This document shows, in pieces, positions 25,718 to 32,609 of a stretch of DNA of 32,609 nt. The stretch lies in NCBI GenBank assembly GCA_949959185.1, contig CATLIX010000040.1, positions 1 through 32,609 of the forward strand. Reading direction: 5' to 3'. Made by a program: the position numbers and the translations under genes. The notes below the pieces were generated by a model that saw nothing but the letters and a program-made list of their open reading frames with translations, was not told the origin of the DNA and did no database searches. This stretch comes from an uncultured Eubacterium sp. Its GTDB lineage: Bacteria; Bacillota; Clostridia; Lachnospirales; Lachnospiraceae. Every line of letters begins with the position of its first letter. Position 1 is the stretch's first letter.

Positions 25718-26862
25718 TATATTCTGTTAATTTTATGGATTTGACCGAAAAAATCAGCCCACTTGCATTTGCGAAATATTTGAAAGATATGGGCTGGGAG
25801 CAGTATCAAAGCAAGAGACAATATATAAAAATTTTTCAGTATGAAAAAAATGATGATTTTTTCCAGGTTATTATTCCTACAGAAAAAAAACTTAATGACT
25901 ATAAAGAAGCAATGTATAAGGCAGTTGTGACAGTAGCAGAAGCTGAAAATAAATCTGTTGAGCAAGTTCTGCTGTATCTACTGAATCCGAATACAGATAT
26001 TTTAAAAATACGTTTAGAAAAAAAGGACGTTGAGGCAGGAAACATTCTTTTTGATGACGCGATTCGTATGTATGAAAATGCAAAGAGATTATTAGCGGCA
26101 ACGGCATTGGATATTTTACATCCTAAGAAATATCATCAAGGGAGAATGGATGATTGTGTATTAAAATTTCTATCAAGCTGTAGATTTGGACAGACAGAAA
26201 TAGGAAGCTATGTCGTATCAGTTGTATGCCCATTTGCAGAACTCGATGAAAATGAAGATTATAAACAATTGAGCATTTTTTCAGATGAAGAGCAGTGTGC
26301 AAATTCATTGACGCGGCAAGTGACGAGCCGCGTTATGAAAAATATTTCTTTTATAAAAAATCAGATTGATAATGGAGAGATGGATAAGCTTATATTACAA
26401 GATGAAGATAAAATTATAAGTGCAAATTTTTATGAGGCATTAGGGGGGCTTAATCTTGATTCAAATGGAGCAGATGTGGAATTCATTGCTGAATGGTCTC
26501 CAATTGTAAAAAACGCTGATTGTGTCAAAAGCAGGATATTACTTACACATGATTATTATCAGCCAATTGAAACAACAATTGAAAGATTGAAAGACGAAAC
26601 GAATAAGTCTACAAGAATTATTGGCAGAATTAAGAAATTGGAATCTTCTCCGGACGTTCAGAAACGGAAGATTGGAAAGATTACGGTTGTTTATTTGGAT
26701 GAGAATGATAAACGAAAAACTGTCACTGTTAATTTGAACAAAAACGAATATGATAAGGCTATTAAAGCGCACGAAAGAGGATTCCATGTGGAAATAGTAG
26801 GAGAAATTTCGTGTGGAAGAAACGATTCTATGACCTGCGAGTCGTTTGCGGTAATTGAATAA
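25714..26862 (+). CDS. Unrecognised 382-residue protein, partner of the DUF4365 gene
   Basis: I do not recognise a named family. There is no signal peptide or membrane helix. An N-terminal part (1-150) ends in a helix; a central region contains LKFLSSCRFGQTEIGSYVVS, followed by a Glu/Asp-rich stretch and a long helical segment (RQVTSRVMKNISFIKNQI). The last 80 residues (IIGRIKKLESSP ... ITVVYLDENDKRKTVTVNL ... KAIKAHERGFHVEIVGEI) alternate short beta strands like an OB-type barrel, which is inference. It could bind nucleic acid and direct or restrain the nuclease. Start ATG 25714 is fixed by AGGAGG (25701-25706); GTG 25708 is too close. Strongly AT-rich: a hand count of 26341-26400 gives 13 G+C in 60. 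It ends 78 bases before the convergent hsdM-S gene. Confidence 0.7.
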   Translation: MIYSVNFMDLTEKISPLAFAKYLKDMGWEQYQSKRQYIKIFQYEKNDDFFQVIIPTEKKLNDYKEAMYKAVVTVAEAENKSVEQVLLYLLNPNTDILKIRLEKKDVEAGNILFDDAIRMYENAKRLLAATALDILHPKKYHQGRMDDCVLKFLSSCRFGQTEIGSYVVSVVCPFAELDENEDYKQLSIFSDEEQCANSLTRQVTSRVMKNISFIKNQIDNGEMDKLILQDEDKIISANFYEALGGLNLDSNGADVEFIAEWSPIVKNADCVKSRILLTHDYYQPIETTIERLKDETNKSTRIIGRIKKLESSPDVQKRKIGKITVVYLDENDKRKTVTVNLNKNEYDKAIKAHERGFHVEIVGEISCGRNDSMTCESFAVIE

Positions 26863-26890
26863 AGTATAAATGAAGTTGAAAATAAAAATC

Positions 26891-26933
26891 ATAATGCTAA
26901 GATAGGAGTTCGTTGCTCTTTTCTTAGCATTAT
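26891..26933. terminator. Shared terminator between convergent defence genes
   Basis: ATAATGCTAAGA (26891-26902) and TCTTAGCATTAT (26922-26933) form a perfect 12-bp stem between two converging genes. On the minus strand it is followed by GATTTTTATTTT, good for ending hsdM-S; on the plus strand the T-rich sequence is inside the loop. Confidence 0.65.
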
Positions 26934-26940
26934 AGCTATG

Positions 26941-29205
26941 TTAAACTGTTTTTTCGCACAATGGCATGAGTTTTTCTAGCCGTTGTACAATTCGCTGTTG
27001 TTCTTCAATTGGTGGTAATGGAAAAATCGAATTTGCAACTTTATCACTATTGAGATTTTTTACTACCTCACCTGAAACTTTGCCAGAAAATTGGTTATAC
27101 GCAAAATAAGAAGAAAGTAACCAATAAAGATAATCTTGGTCAAACACAGGAAAGGGTTGGCTAATTACGAGCCAACCATCATGGATGCAGCCGTCTATTT
27201 TGAGAATATATGGTCGTCCATAACTCATTGAATTTGTCAATAAAAAATCGCCAGCATGAACAAACCTGCTTTTAGCGACACCTTCAGGTCTTATCTTTTC
27301 AGCAGTAGAATAGATGTATTTTCCGTTTTTTTCTGTGTCTCCTATCTTAATCCAATTAATGCCATCTTCCGAAGTGGTAATAAAATTTGTAATAGGTCGA
27401 GGTGAACCTCCTCTGGCAATAATGCAAATAGTTCCTAAACGTACCCATTCCCATGTCTCTGGGATTTCAAAAGGAATATCAGATTCGTCAATTTCCTGAA
27501 TGACTTTTTTCTTTACTCTTTGACCGTCTAATGTCTCGGCTAAAGACTTCTTCGCTTTCATTATAAGTTGATACGGTAAAGTATCTGTTTCTAGTCTTTC
27601 AGATAGATTGCCTTGAATGGCTGATTGCAATATTGCATTGCGCATGGTTGCTGGAAATTCTTGCGTTAAGCTTCCTAATTCAGTTGTAATAGCACTAATA
27701 TTTTGCAGCTTTATTGAATAATCGCCTTCAAGATACTTTTTTAATGATAAAGTAGCCATGTCTAGTTTCTTTTCTAATTGTTCACGTTTGCTAATATAAA
27801 AAGAAAGAGCATCTTCTGGAGTTTGAATGATTTTTTCTTCCATTGGGAATCCACAGAAATCAAGATTGTAATTGCTTGACTTAATTTCTTCAATAGTTAC
27901 ACAACGAGACTTCCAGGATTCTATAACGGAATCTTCGTGGCGTTCGTCTCGGATTTCTATTCTATTATCCCACCATTCGTCTATAGAAACAAGTTTTTCG
28001 CGTGTTATAGGATTTTTTTTCATGCTAAAATTACAATCTCTTGGCAGATCAAAGCGATAAAACCATGTTTCAGTGGTACTACCCGTCTTATCAAAAAAGA
28101 GTAAATTTGTTGCGATGCTGGTATATGGTGCAAAACAACTTCCTGGTAAACGGATGATAGTATGGACTTTACATTCTTTAAAGAGTTTTTCTTTTAGCTT
28201 TATTAAACGAGCATCTTCATTTTGAAGAAAACCATCAGGCAAAATTACGCCACAACGTCCATTCGGATTAAGACGATATAATATTTCGATTATAAATAGG
28301 TTTGCGGTTTCGGAATTTCTGATTTGTGATGGGAAGTTCACTTGTATAGCATCTTGCTCATGGCCACCGTATGGAGGGTTCATAAGAACAAAATCAACTT
28401 TTTCATTGTCTTTGTAATCCCGCACATTTTTCATGAGGGAATTCTCATGATAGACACGTGGGTAATCCACATCATGGAGCAGCATGTTGGTGGTGCAGAG
28501 CATATAGGGGAACTGCTTTTTTTCCACGCCGAACACGGTCTTCTCAATAATGGCATTGTCCTCGGCTTTCTTCCGCTGTTTCCGCAGATGTTCTACAGCG
28601 TCAATGAGGAAGCCCCCTGTGCCGCACGCAAAATCAGCCGTGACTTTGCCAAGCTGTGGATTCACTTTTTCTGTGATTAGCTGCGTCAAGGCGCGCGGCG
28701 TGTAGAATTCGCCGGAACGTCCTGCGCTCTGCAGGCTTTTCAGCAGGGTTTCATATATCACATTGAAGGAATGGTGTTCTTCCCGGTCATCGAAGTCAAT
28801 GCCGTCCAGCAGGTTGACGGCTTTGCGGATGCACACACCGTCCTTCATGTAATTGTAGGATTCCGCCATCATTTCCTTCACGATTATCCTACGCCTGGAA
28901 CTTTGCGCGGTTATGGACAGATTCTTTAATTCCGGGAACAGGGTATTGTTCACGAAATTTACCATATCGTCCCCGGTCATCTGGTCTTTCTGGGATTTTC
29001 CCTTTGCCCAGTTCCGCCAGCGGCATTTTTCCGGGATGGCGCTTTGGAATCCGTCCTCATACAGCTCCCACATATCCTCTTTTAAGTCATATACTTTCAG
29101 GAACAGCATCCACACGAGCTGCGACAGCACCTGGACGGTCCCGTTCACGCCGTCGTCGTCACGCATGATGTTCTCCCATGATTTTATCAGGTTTCCGATT
29201 GCCAT
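26941..29205 (-). CDS. Type I restriction-modification HsdM fused to a half-size HsdS
   Basis: The 754-residue protein carries two activities in one chain. Residues 1-480 are an N6-adenine methyltransferase: HsdM N-terminal helices, GEFYTPRALTQLI, SAM motif DFACGTGGF (191-199) and catalytic NPPY (276-279). Residues from about 516 are HsdS-like: a helical spacer (FPATMRNAILQSAIQG) then one target-recognition domain (PETWEWVRLGTI, about 581 to 740) and a short conserved helix PPIEEQQRIVQRLEKL. Usual HsdS subunits have two such domains. A one-domain fusion should dimerise to recognise a palindromic bipartite site. GGAGGG before ATG 29205 lies 12 bases after the hsdR stop. Residues after about 255 are encoded by clearly more AT-rich DNA. 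Confidence 0.9.
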   Translation of the reverse strand: MAIGNLIKSWENIMRDDDGVNGTVQVLSQLVWMLFLKVYDLKEDMWELYEDGFQSAIPEKCRWRNWAKGKSQKDQMTGDDMVNFVNNTLFPELKNLSITAQSSRRRIIVKEMMAESYNYMKDGVCIRKAVNLLDGIDFDDREEHHSFNVIYETLLKSLQSAGRSGEFYTPRALTQLITEKVNPQLGKVTADFACGTGGFLIDAVEHLRKQRKKAEDNAIIEKTVFGVEKKQFPYMLCTTNMLLHDVDYPRVYHENSLMKNVRDYKDNEKVDFVLMNPPYGGHEQDAIQVNFPSQIRNSETANLFIIEILYRLNPNGRCGVILPDGFLQNEDARLIKLKEKLFKECKVHTIIRLPGSCFAPYTSIATNLLFFDKTGSTTETWFYRFDLPRDCNFSMKKNPITREKLVSIDEWWDNRIEIRDERHEDSVIESWKSRCVTIEEIKSSNYNLDFCGFPMEEKIIQTPEDALSFYISKREQLEKKLDMATLSLKKYLEGDYSIKLQNISAITTELGSLTQEFPATMRNAILQSAIQGNLSERLETDTLPYQLIMKAKKSLAETLDGQRVKKKVIQEIDESDIPFEIPETWEWVRLGTICIIARGGSPRPITNFITTSEDGINWIKIGDTEKNGKYIYSTAEKIRPEGVAKSRFVHAGDFLLTNSMSYGRPYILKIDGCIHDGWLVISQPFPVFDQDYLYWLLSSYFAYNQFSGKVSGEVVKNLNSDKVANSIFPLPPIEEQQRIVQRLEKLMPLCEKTV

Positions 29206-29217
29206 ATGTCCCTCCGT

Positions 29218-30692
29218 TTACGCTACATATATCTGCTTTTCGATTTCCGAGAGCATTTCCATATATTTCTCTTTCCCGCCGAAGCCCTTTACAATGGCAG
29301 TCGGCGCGTTGATCTGTATAAATTCCGGCATGTTCAGGATGCGCATATTGGTAAGCTCGTCAATGTTCCGGTCACGGTACGCATCCAGCAGCAGGCGTAT
29401 GACGCCCTGGTTTTCCTTACTGAATTTATCGAGGTAGCCGGACACCAGTATGCGGTCGATGCGTTCCTCCTTAGTCAGCGGCTGTTTTTCATAGCCGATA
29501 TAAGAGAGGACGTCGTAATCATCCACATGGCTTTCCGGGATCGTTTCACGCACGAAATCAATGAACACGCCGTCCGCGACAAGCTGGTCCAGCAGTTCCT
29601 GCTTCTTTTTCTGCGCGAGCCATATTTTCCTGAACTCTTCATAATATGGGTACAGCCTGCGCAGGTTGCTGCGGGAATAGTCGATGATGGATTCGGTGAT
29701 CAGGTTCCCGTTGGCGTCCAGGTATTCCACCTTTTCGTTTATGATGCTGACAGGGATGCCGTTGATCACATATTTTTCCCGGCCAGTAGGTTTTTGTCCG
29801 CCGGGCCGGTCTCCACTGTGGCCGTCTGTATCATCGGAAAAGCCGCCGCCACTACCCATAGCATCATCTGGAATGTCGGCCTCCAGACTGCCGTCTGTGA
29901 AACTGTCATCTTCACCAACGTCTTTTATCTGTGTAGGGTCGCCGTCAAAAGCCGGGTCTGCAAATTTCACATAATTCCTGCGGAAGTCCATGATAGTGAA
30001 ATACAGTTTGCTGCAGTCCTCGCGGACGCGGGTGCCGCGCCCTATGATCTGCTTGAATTCCGTCATGGAGCCGACCGTGCGGTCGAGGACCACGAGCTGG
30101 CAGGTCTGGGAATTTACGCCCGTGCTCATCAGCCTGCTCGTGACGGCGACCACAGGGTACGGCTCATGGGGGTCTGTAAAATCCTCCAGCAGCGGCTTTT
30201 CATCCGAACCGGCGGTGATCTGTGCAATGTAATGAGGCTGTTCCCTGACCAGGTCTTTATTTTCATTTACCAGGGCATTGCGCATGCGTTCAGCGTGATC
30301 GATGTCCTCACAGAACACAATGGTTTTAGAAAAGCGTCCGGTTTCTTTCAAAAAGTCGGAGATGCGCCTGGCAACGGCAAGGGTACGTTCCTCCACGACC
30401 AATGTACGGTCAAAATCCTTCTGTTCATATATCCTGTCCTCAAGGGGCTTTCCGTGGATATCCAGTGCGCCCGGTGCGGGACGGTATCCGTTCACGTCTA
30501 TGTCCAGATTGACGCGGATGACCTTGTATGGGGCAAGGAAGCCGTCGTCAATGCCCTGTTTTAAGCTGTATGTATAAACCGGATCCCCGAAATATTCGAT
30601 ATTGGATGTATCCTTTGTTTCCTTTGGCGTGGCCGTCATGCCGATTTGTATGGCCGAGCTGAAATACTCTAGGATTTCATGCATTGAAATCC
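29218..30692 (-). pseudogene. hsdR remnant, C-terminal part of type I restriction endonuclease
   Basis: The open frame carries helicase motif III (IGMTATPKETKD), then YFGDPVYTYSLKQGI, IVFCEDIDHAERM (IV), SRLMSTGVNS (V) and EFKQIIGRGTRVRED (VI), plus the C-terminal domain that contacts HsdM. The N-terminal nuclease domain, Walker A and the DEAH box are missing: recognisable homology begins at HEILEYFSSA, exactly at the 21-bp palindrome 30672-30692. Upstream sequence codes for nothing HsdR-like. About half of an HsdR of roughly 1000 residues remains, so restriction should be lost while the hsdM-S gene downstream stays intact. A low-grade start (ATG at 30684) could still allow translation of the fragment, which would leave a tracking domain without a cutting domain. 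Confidence 0.85.
30672..30692. repeat. Palindrome at the hsdR truncation point
   Basis: GGATTTCA (30672-30679) and TGAAATCC (30685-30692) are exact reverse complements around TGCAT. The break in HsdR homology coincides with this site, suggesting a recombination or inversion joint. Confidence 0.6.
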
Positions 30693-30722
30693 GGTTTAAA
30701 CACAGAAAGAGCAAGAAAAGCG

Positions 30723-30747
30723 GGCGGCTGATCAGGGTATCAGCGCC
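30723..30747 (-). terminator. Terminator-like hairpin between the symE-like gene and hsdR remnant
   Basis: GGC-G-GCTGAT (30723-30732) pairs with ATCAGC-GCC (30739-30747) with one bulged G. On the minus strand the stem is followed by CGCTTTTCTTG, so it probably ends the symE-like transcript 30 bases after that gene. Confidence 0.5.
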
Positions 30748-30776
30748 TGCTTCCCTCGGTTATTTTTGGATGGGAA

Positions 30777-31031
30777 TTATTTGGATGCGTATCCTGCTTT
30801 TGTATCGCAGACCATGTCGGGTTCGGATTGTGCCGGAGATGCAAGTGAGATGTGGATGGAACCTTCTTCGTAAGCCACCTGGATGACATCCCCGATGTGG
30901 AAACCGAGCGCCTCCAGCTATTTCCCCTCCATCTGGATTTTCGGTGTTTCAATGTACCCGCTGCCGAAGTAATGGCTTTTACTTTGCCGTGCGCGTGTGG
31001 AATACTGTACTTTCATTTTCTTTGTCTGCAT
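30777..31031 (-). pseudogene. SymE-family toxin-like gene with an internal amber codon
   Basis: From ATG 31031 (AAAGGAGG 9 bases upstream) the frame reads MKVQYSTRARQSKSHYFGSG, YIETPKIQMEGK, then TAG (30918-30920, codon 38), then LEALGFHIGDVIQVAYEEG, SIHISLAS and a stop at 30777-30779. Total 84 codons in one unbroken phase. SymE proteins (an AbrB-like fold with toxin/RNA-related activity in E. coli) typically have GKWLEEAGF at this place, so a single TGG-to-TAG change explains the stop. symE lies beside hsdR in the E. coli immigration-control region, matching the position here. No antisense SymR-type RNA is identified, though one could lie on the opposite strand over the 5' end. As read, only a 37-residue stub would be made. 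Confidence 0.75.
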
Positions 31032-31217
31032 AAGCTGCCTCCTTTTCTTTTGGTACGGACATGTTAAATCTGGTTTGGGATAATAGCAAGGTAATCCTGT
31101 GCCATAAACTGCACAAACATCCAGGCAGATGATTGTCCAGTATTCTGGGGATTTCTGCTTGCTATTCTGTGCGGACAGAGCGAACATGTACCTACCAAAA
31201 CGAAGGAGGGCATACAT

Positions 31218-31865
31218 ATGCAGATAGATATCAGATTTGAACTAAAACCGAAACAGCGGCCAAAGCTGGCGGAGGAGATCGCCACGGCATTGCACACAGT
31301 CCCATGCTACCAGAAAGCGCCGAGCCTGGCTTATAAAATCGGTGACTGCACATTGGAAAGGGACGGGACGCTCCGCATCCCGGACAGCGTGGATAGGGAA
31401 ACGGTCAGCAATCTATTGGAGCATTTGAAAGGAAAAGGCTTCACAGGCGAAGCGGAACAGACGGAGGACAGGCTGACCGTCAGCATGCCAAAAGAATTGT
31501 TCACACTGGGAACGTTGGAGAACCTTGCAAAGCTGGTAGAGAACAAAGGTGGGCTGATGGCGCGGGCTTTCCAGGCTGATGAAATCCGCATTACGGTTAC
31601 GGAAGATGCGGTCAGCTTCCCGTGGTTCCCATTCACGGCTAATCCGAATGAAACAACGGCTTATACGGAATTCGTGGAAAAGCTGTGCGGGATGGCAAGG
31701 CGCGTGAAGCGTGTATCGGGCAAGCCGACGGAAACCGACAATGACAAATACGCGTTCCGCTGCTTCCTGCTCCGGCTCGGCTTTATCGGGGATGAGTACA
31801 AAGCCGCCCGAAAAATCCTGCTGAAGAACCTCACCGGTAATTCGGCTTTCCGGCATGGGAAGTAA
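31218..31865 (+). CDS. Conserved mobile-element protein ('virulence-associated' family)
   Basis: The 215-residue protein resembles proteins labelled virulence protein/virulence-related in Firmicute integrative elements and prophages: an N-terminal PSLAYKIGDCTLERDGTL, a middle domain, AVSFPWFPF, then VKRVSGKPTETDNDKYAFRC and the strongly conserved tail LLRLGFIGDEYKAARKILL, KNLTGNSAFRHGK. The molecular function is unknown and the virulence label has no support here. GAAGGAGGG before ATG 31218 sets the start. Divergent from the symE-like gene across a 186-base gap in which I see no strong promoter. Its presence marks this segment as mobile-element DNA. Confidence 0.75.
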   Translation: MQIDIRFELKPKQRPKLAEEIATALHTVPCYQKAPSLAYKIGDCTLERDGTLRIPDSVDRETVSNLLEHLKGKGFTGEAEQTEDRLTVSMPKELFTLGTLENLAKLVENKGGLMARAFQADEIRITVTEDAVSFPWFPFTANPNETTAYTEFVEKLCGMARRVKRVSGKPTETDNDKYAFRCFLLRLGFIGDEYKAARKILLKNLTGNSAFRHGK

Positions 31866-31931
31866 ATACCACAGATTTAGGAAGATGCCCTGTCCCCTGG
31901 ATTTGCGGATGCAGGGCATTTTCCGTGGTAT
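31866..31931 (+). terminator. Nested hairpin terminator after the mobile-element gene
   Basis: The inner stem is ATGCCCTG (31885-31892) with CAGGGCAT (31912-31919) followed by TTT; an outer stem ATACCAC (31866-31872) with GTGGTAT (31925-31931) encloses it. It lies between the plus-strand gene and the converging capsid fragment and can serve both. Confidence 0.7.
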
Positions 31932-31951
31932 CGTTTTGATTTGACGGATGC

Positions 31952-32602
31952 CTATTCTGCCTTTATCTGCAAAGTCTTGACGGCCTCCGGGCGGGTGAGC
32001 CTGCCGTCCAGGAACTCATAGGCAAGGTAGCCTGTCTGGTGCTGGAGGGTGAAACGCTCCGTCAGCGTCCGCACGGACAGCGGGAGGCGGTTCACGATCC
32101 AGTAATGGCTGAAATCCCCGAATGCAACGGGCAGTCTCCCAGGGGCGGCGGACGGCATGAATTCTGAGGTATGCACGGGTTTTCCAAAGATAGTGTCGCT
32201 GTTATGGTTCCACAGGTAGCTTCCGCCCGCATCCTTTAACGTGCGGAGCGCGAGGGCAGTCTCGTCATTCATGATCCACACGCCGTTTTTGCGGTATTCC
32301 GGCTTGACGGAGAGGTACAGCTTTGCCATATCGTCAAAGCTGATCTCTGTGGCTGTAAGGCCAACCTCCGCGCCGTCTGTGCCATGCAGGATGCCTGTCG
32401 GCATTCCTTCGCCGCTCCCATTGATAAATGCGTTTTCCTCTGCCCTGCCGAAACTTTTTGCCAGGTGTGCGGTGAGGTAGCTTTCCGCGTCAAAGCCAAT
32501 ATCCTTTACATAGTTGTTGGTGAGCTTTGCGATGATTTTGTCAAGATTAGTTGACACATTTTCCTCAGGGATTTTGTATCCTATGCTGCTTCTTTCAGGG
32601 AA
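31952..32602 (-). pseudogene. HK97-type phage major capsid protein, 5'-truncated
   Basis: The open frame of about 201-216 residues covers the C-terminal half of an HK97-fold major capsid protein: GFDAESYLTAHLAKSFGRAE, ENAFINGSGEGMPTGILHG, VWIMNDETALALRTLKDAGG, SYLWNHNSDTIFGKPVHTS and the C-terminal FGDFSHYWIVNRLPLSVRTL with LAYEFLDGRLTRPEAVKTLQ. Full proteins are about 390-400 residues; the delta/scaffold region and N-arm are missing. In frame, a TGA at 32603-32605 closes the upstream side; no ribosome binding site suits the GTG at 32557. A different frame ends YDSLKEAA at 32581, perhaps the tail of another minus-strand gene. No other head or tail genes are visible in the window. Confidence 0.8.
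32539..32556. repeat. TGTCAA-N6-TTGACA palindrome at the capsid fragment's 5' end
   Basis: TGTCAA (32539-32544) and TTGACA (32551-32556) are exact inverted 6-mers around six bases, at the place where capsid homology stops. It could be a recombination joint or chance. Confidence 0.4.
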
Positions 32603-32609
32603 TCATAGT

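Noticed and set aside
26941-26960. Frameshift in an A-run at the end of the HsdM-S gene that might hide a second recognition domain
   Set aside because: Shifting the frame gives only a few residues without HsdS character, and a terminator stem begins within 10 bases.
29206-30564. Long open frame on the plus strand (452 codons)
   Set aside because: It lies antisense to the hsdR remnant, which has clear helicase motifs; the plus-strand translation has no recognisable domain and arises from GC-rich codon structure.
30918-30920. Programmed amber read-through or pyrrolysine decoding in the symE-like gene
   Set aside because: There is no sign of pyrrolysine genes or recoding signals in the window; a TGG-to-TAG point mutation is simpler.

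Overview
The window reads as a low-to-mid G+C, spore-forming Firmicute of the class Clostridia, most likely a Lachnospiraceae (Blautia/Clostridium-like) chromosome. The evidence is an alpha/beta-type small acid-soluble spore protein gene, AGGAGG-type ribosome binding sites almost everywhere, and gene neighbourhoods typical of this group: Asp23-FakA-RecG; IreB-RuvX-DUF1292-Fur-RNase J-YlbF-MltG-TrmR-U32; tgt/yajC; leuB-ilvB-serC-serA. This placement is inferred from content and order; no phylogeny was run.

Layout. (1) 1-4345, plus strand: an Asp23/Gls24 protein, a DAK2/FakA-like kinase subunit and RecG. (2) 4369-6571, minus strand: a SASP gene with a good terminator and a sigma-G-like promoter, then rqcH (ribosome quality control). 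(3) 6653-13778, plus strand: a long, tightly packed operon from a clear promoter, parallel to the Bacillus subtilis yrzL-yrrK-yrzB-yrrL-yrrM-yrrO cluster with fur, RNase J and ylbF inserted, ending in a beta-propeller lactonase and a hairpin. (4) 13901-15043, minus strand: aroC. (5) 15160-18652, plus strand: tgt, a secreted Ig-like/Fn3/NlpC-P60-like cell-wall protein, and yajC with its own promoter. (6) 18663-24205, plus strand: a HAD-phosphatase tail fragment, then leuB, ilvB, serC and serA (branched-chain amino acid and serine synthesis).

(7) 24228-32609 is accessory DNA. It opens with a serine resolvase gene broken by a one-base shift in an A-run. Next is a small AT-rich two-gene operon: a DUF4365 predicted PD-(D/E)XK-like nuclease and an unrecognised 382-residue partner whose start overlaps it by ATGA. 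It converges on a type I restriction-modification remnant read from the minus strand: an HsdM fused to a half-size HsdS, downstream of an hsdR that has lost its nuclease domain and helicase motifs I and II. Beyond hsdR lies a SymE-family toxin-like gene interrupted by one amber codon, then a divergent conserved 'virulence-associated' gene of mobile elements, and a 5'-truncated HK97-type major capsid gene at the window edge. Several breakpoints coincide with short perfect palindromes, and base composition changes sharply inside hsdM.

The strongest candidate for something undescribed is the DUF4365-plus-partner pair in this decaying defence island. Next come the solitary HsdM-half-HsdS fusion with its mosaic gene, the SymE pseudogene, and a 67-bp inverted-repeat element flanked by near-identical 9-bp direct repeats in the tgt leader.
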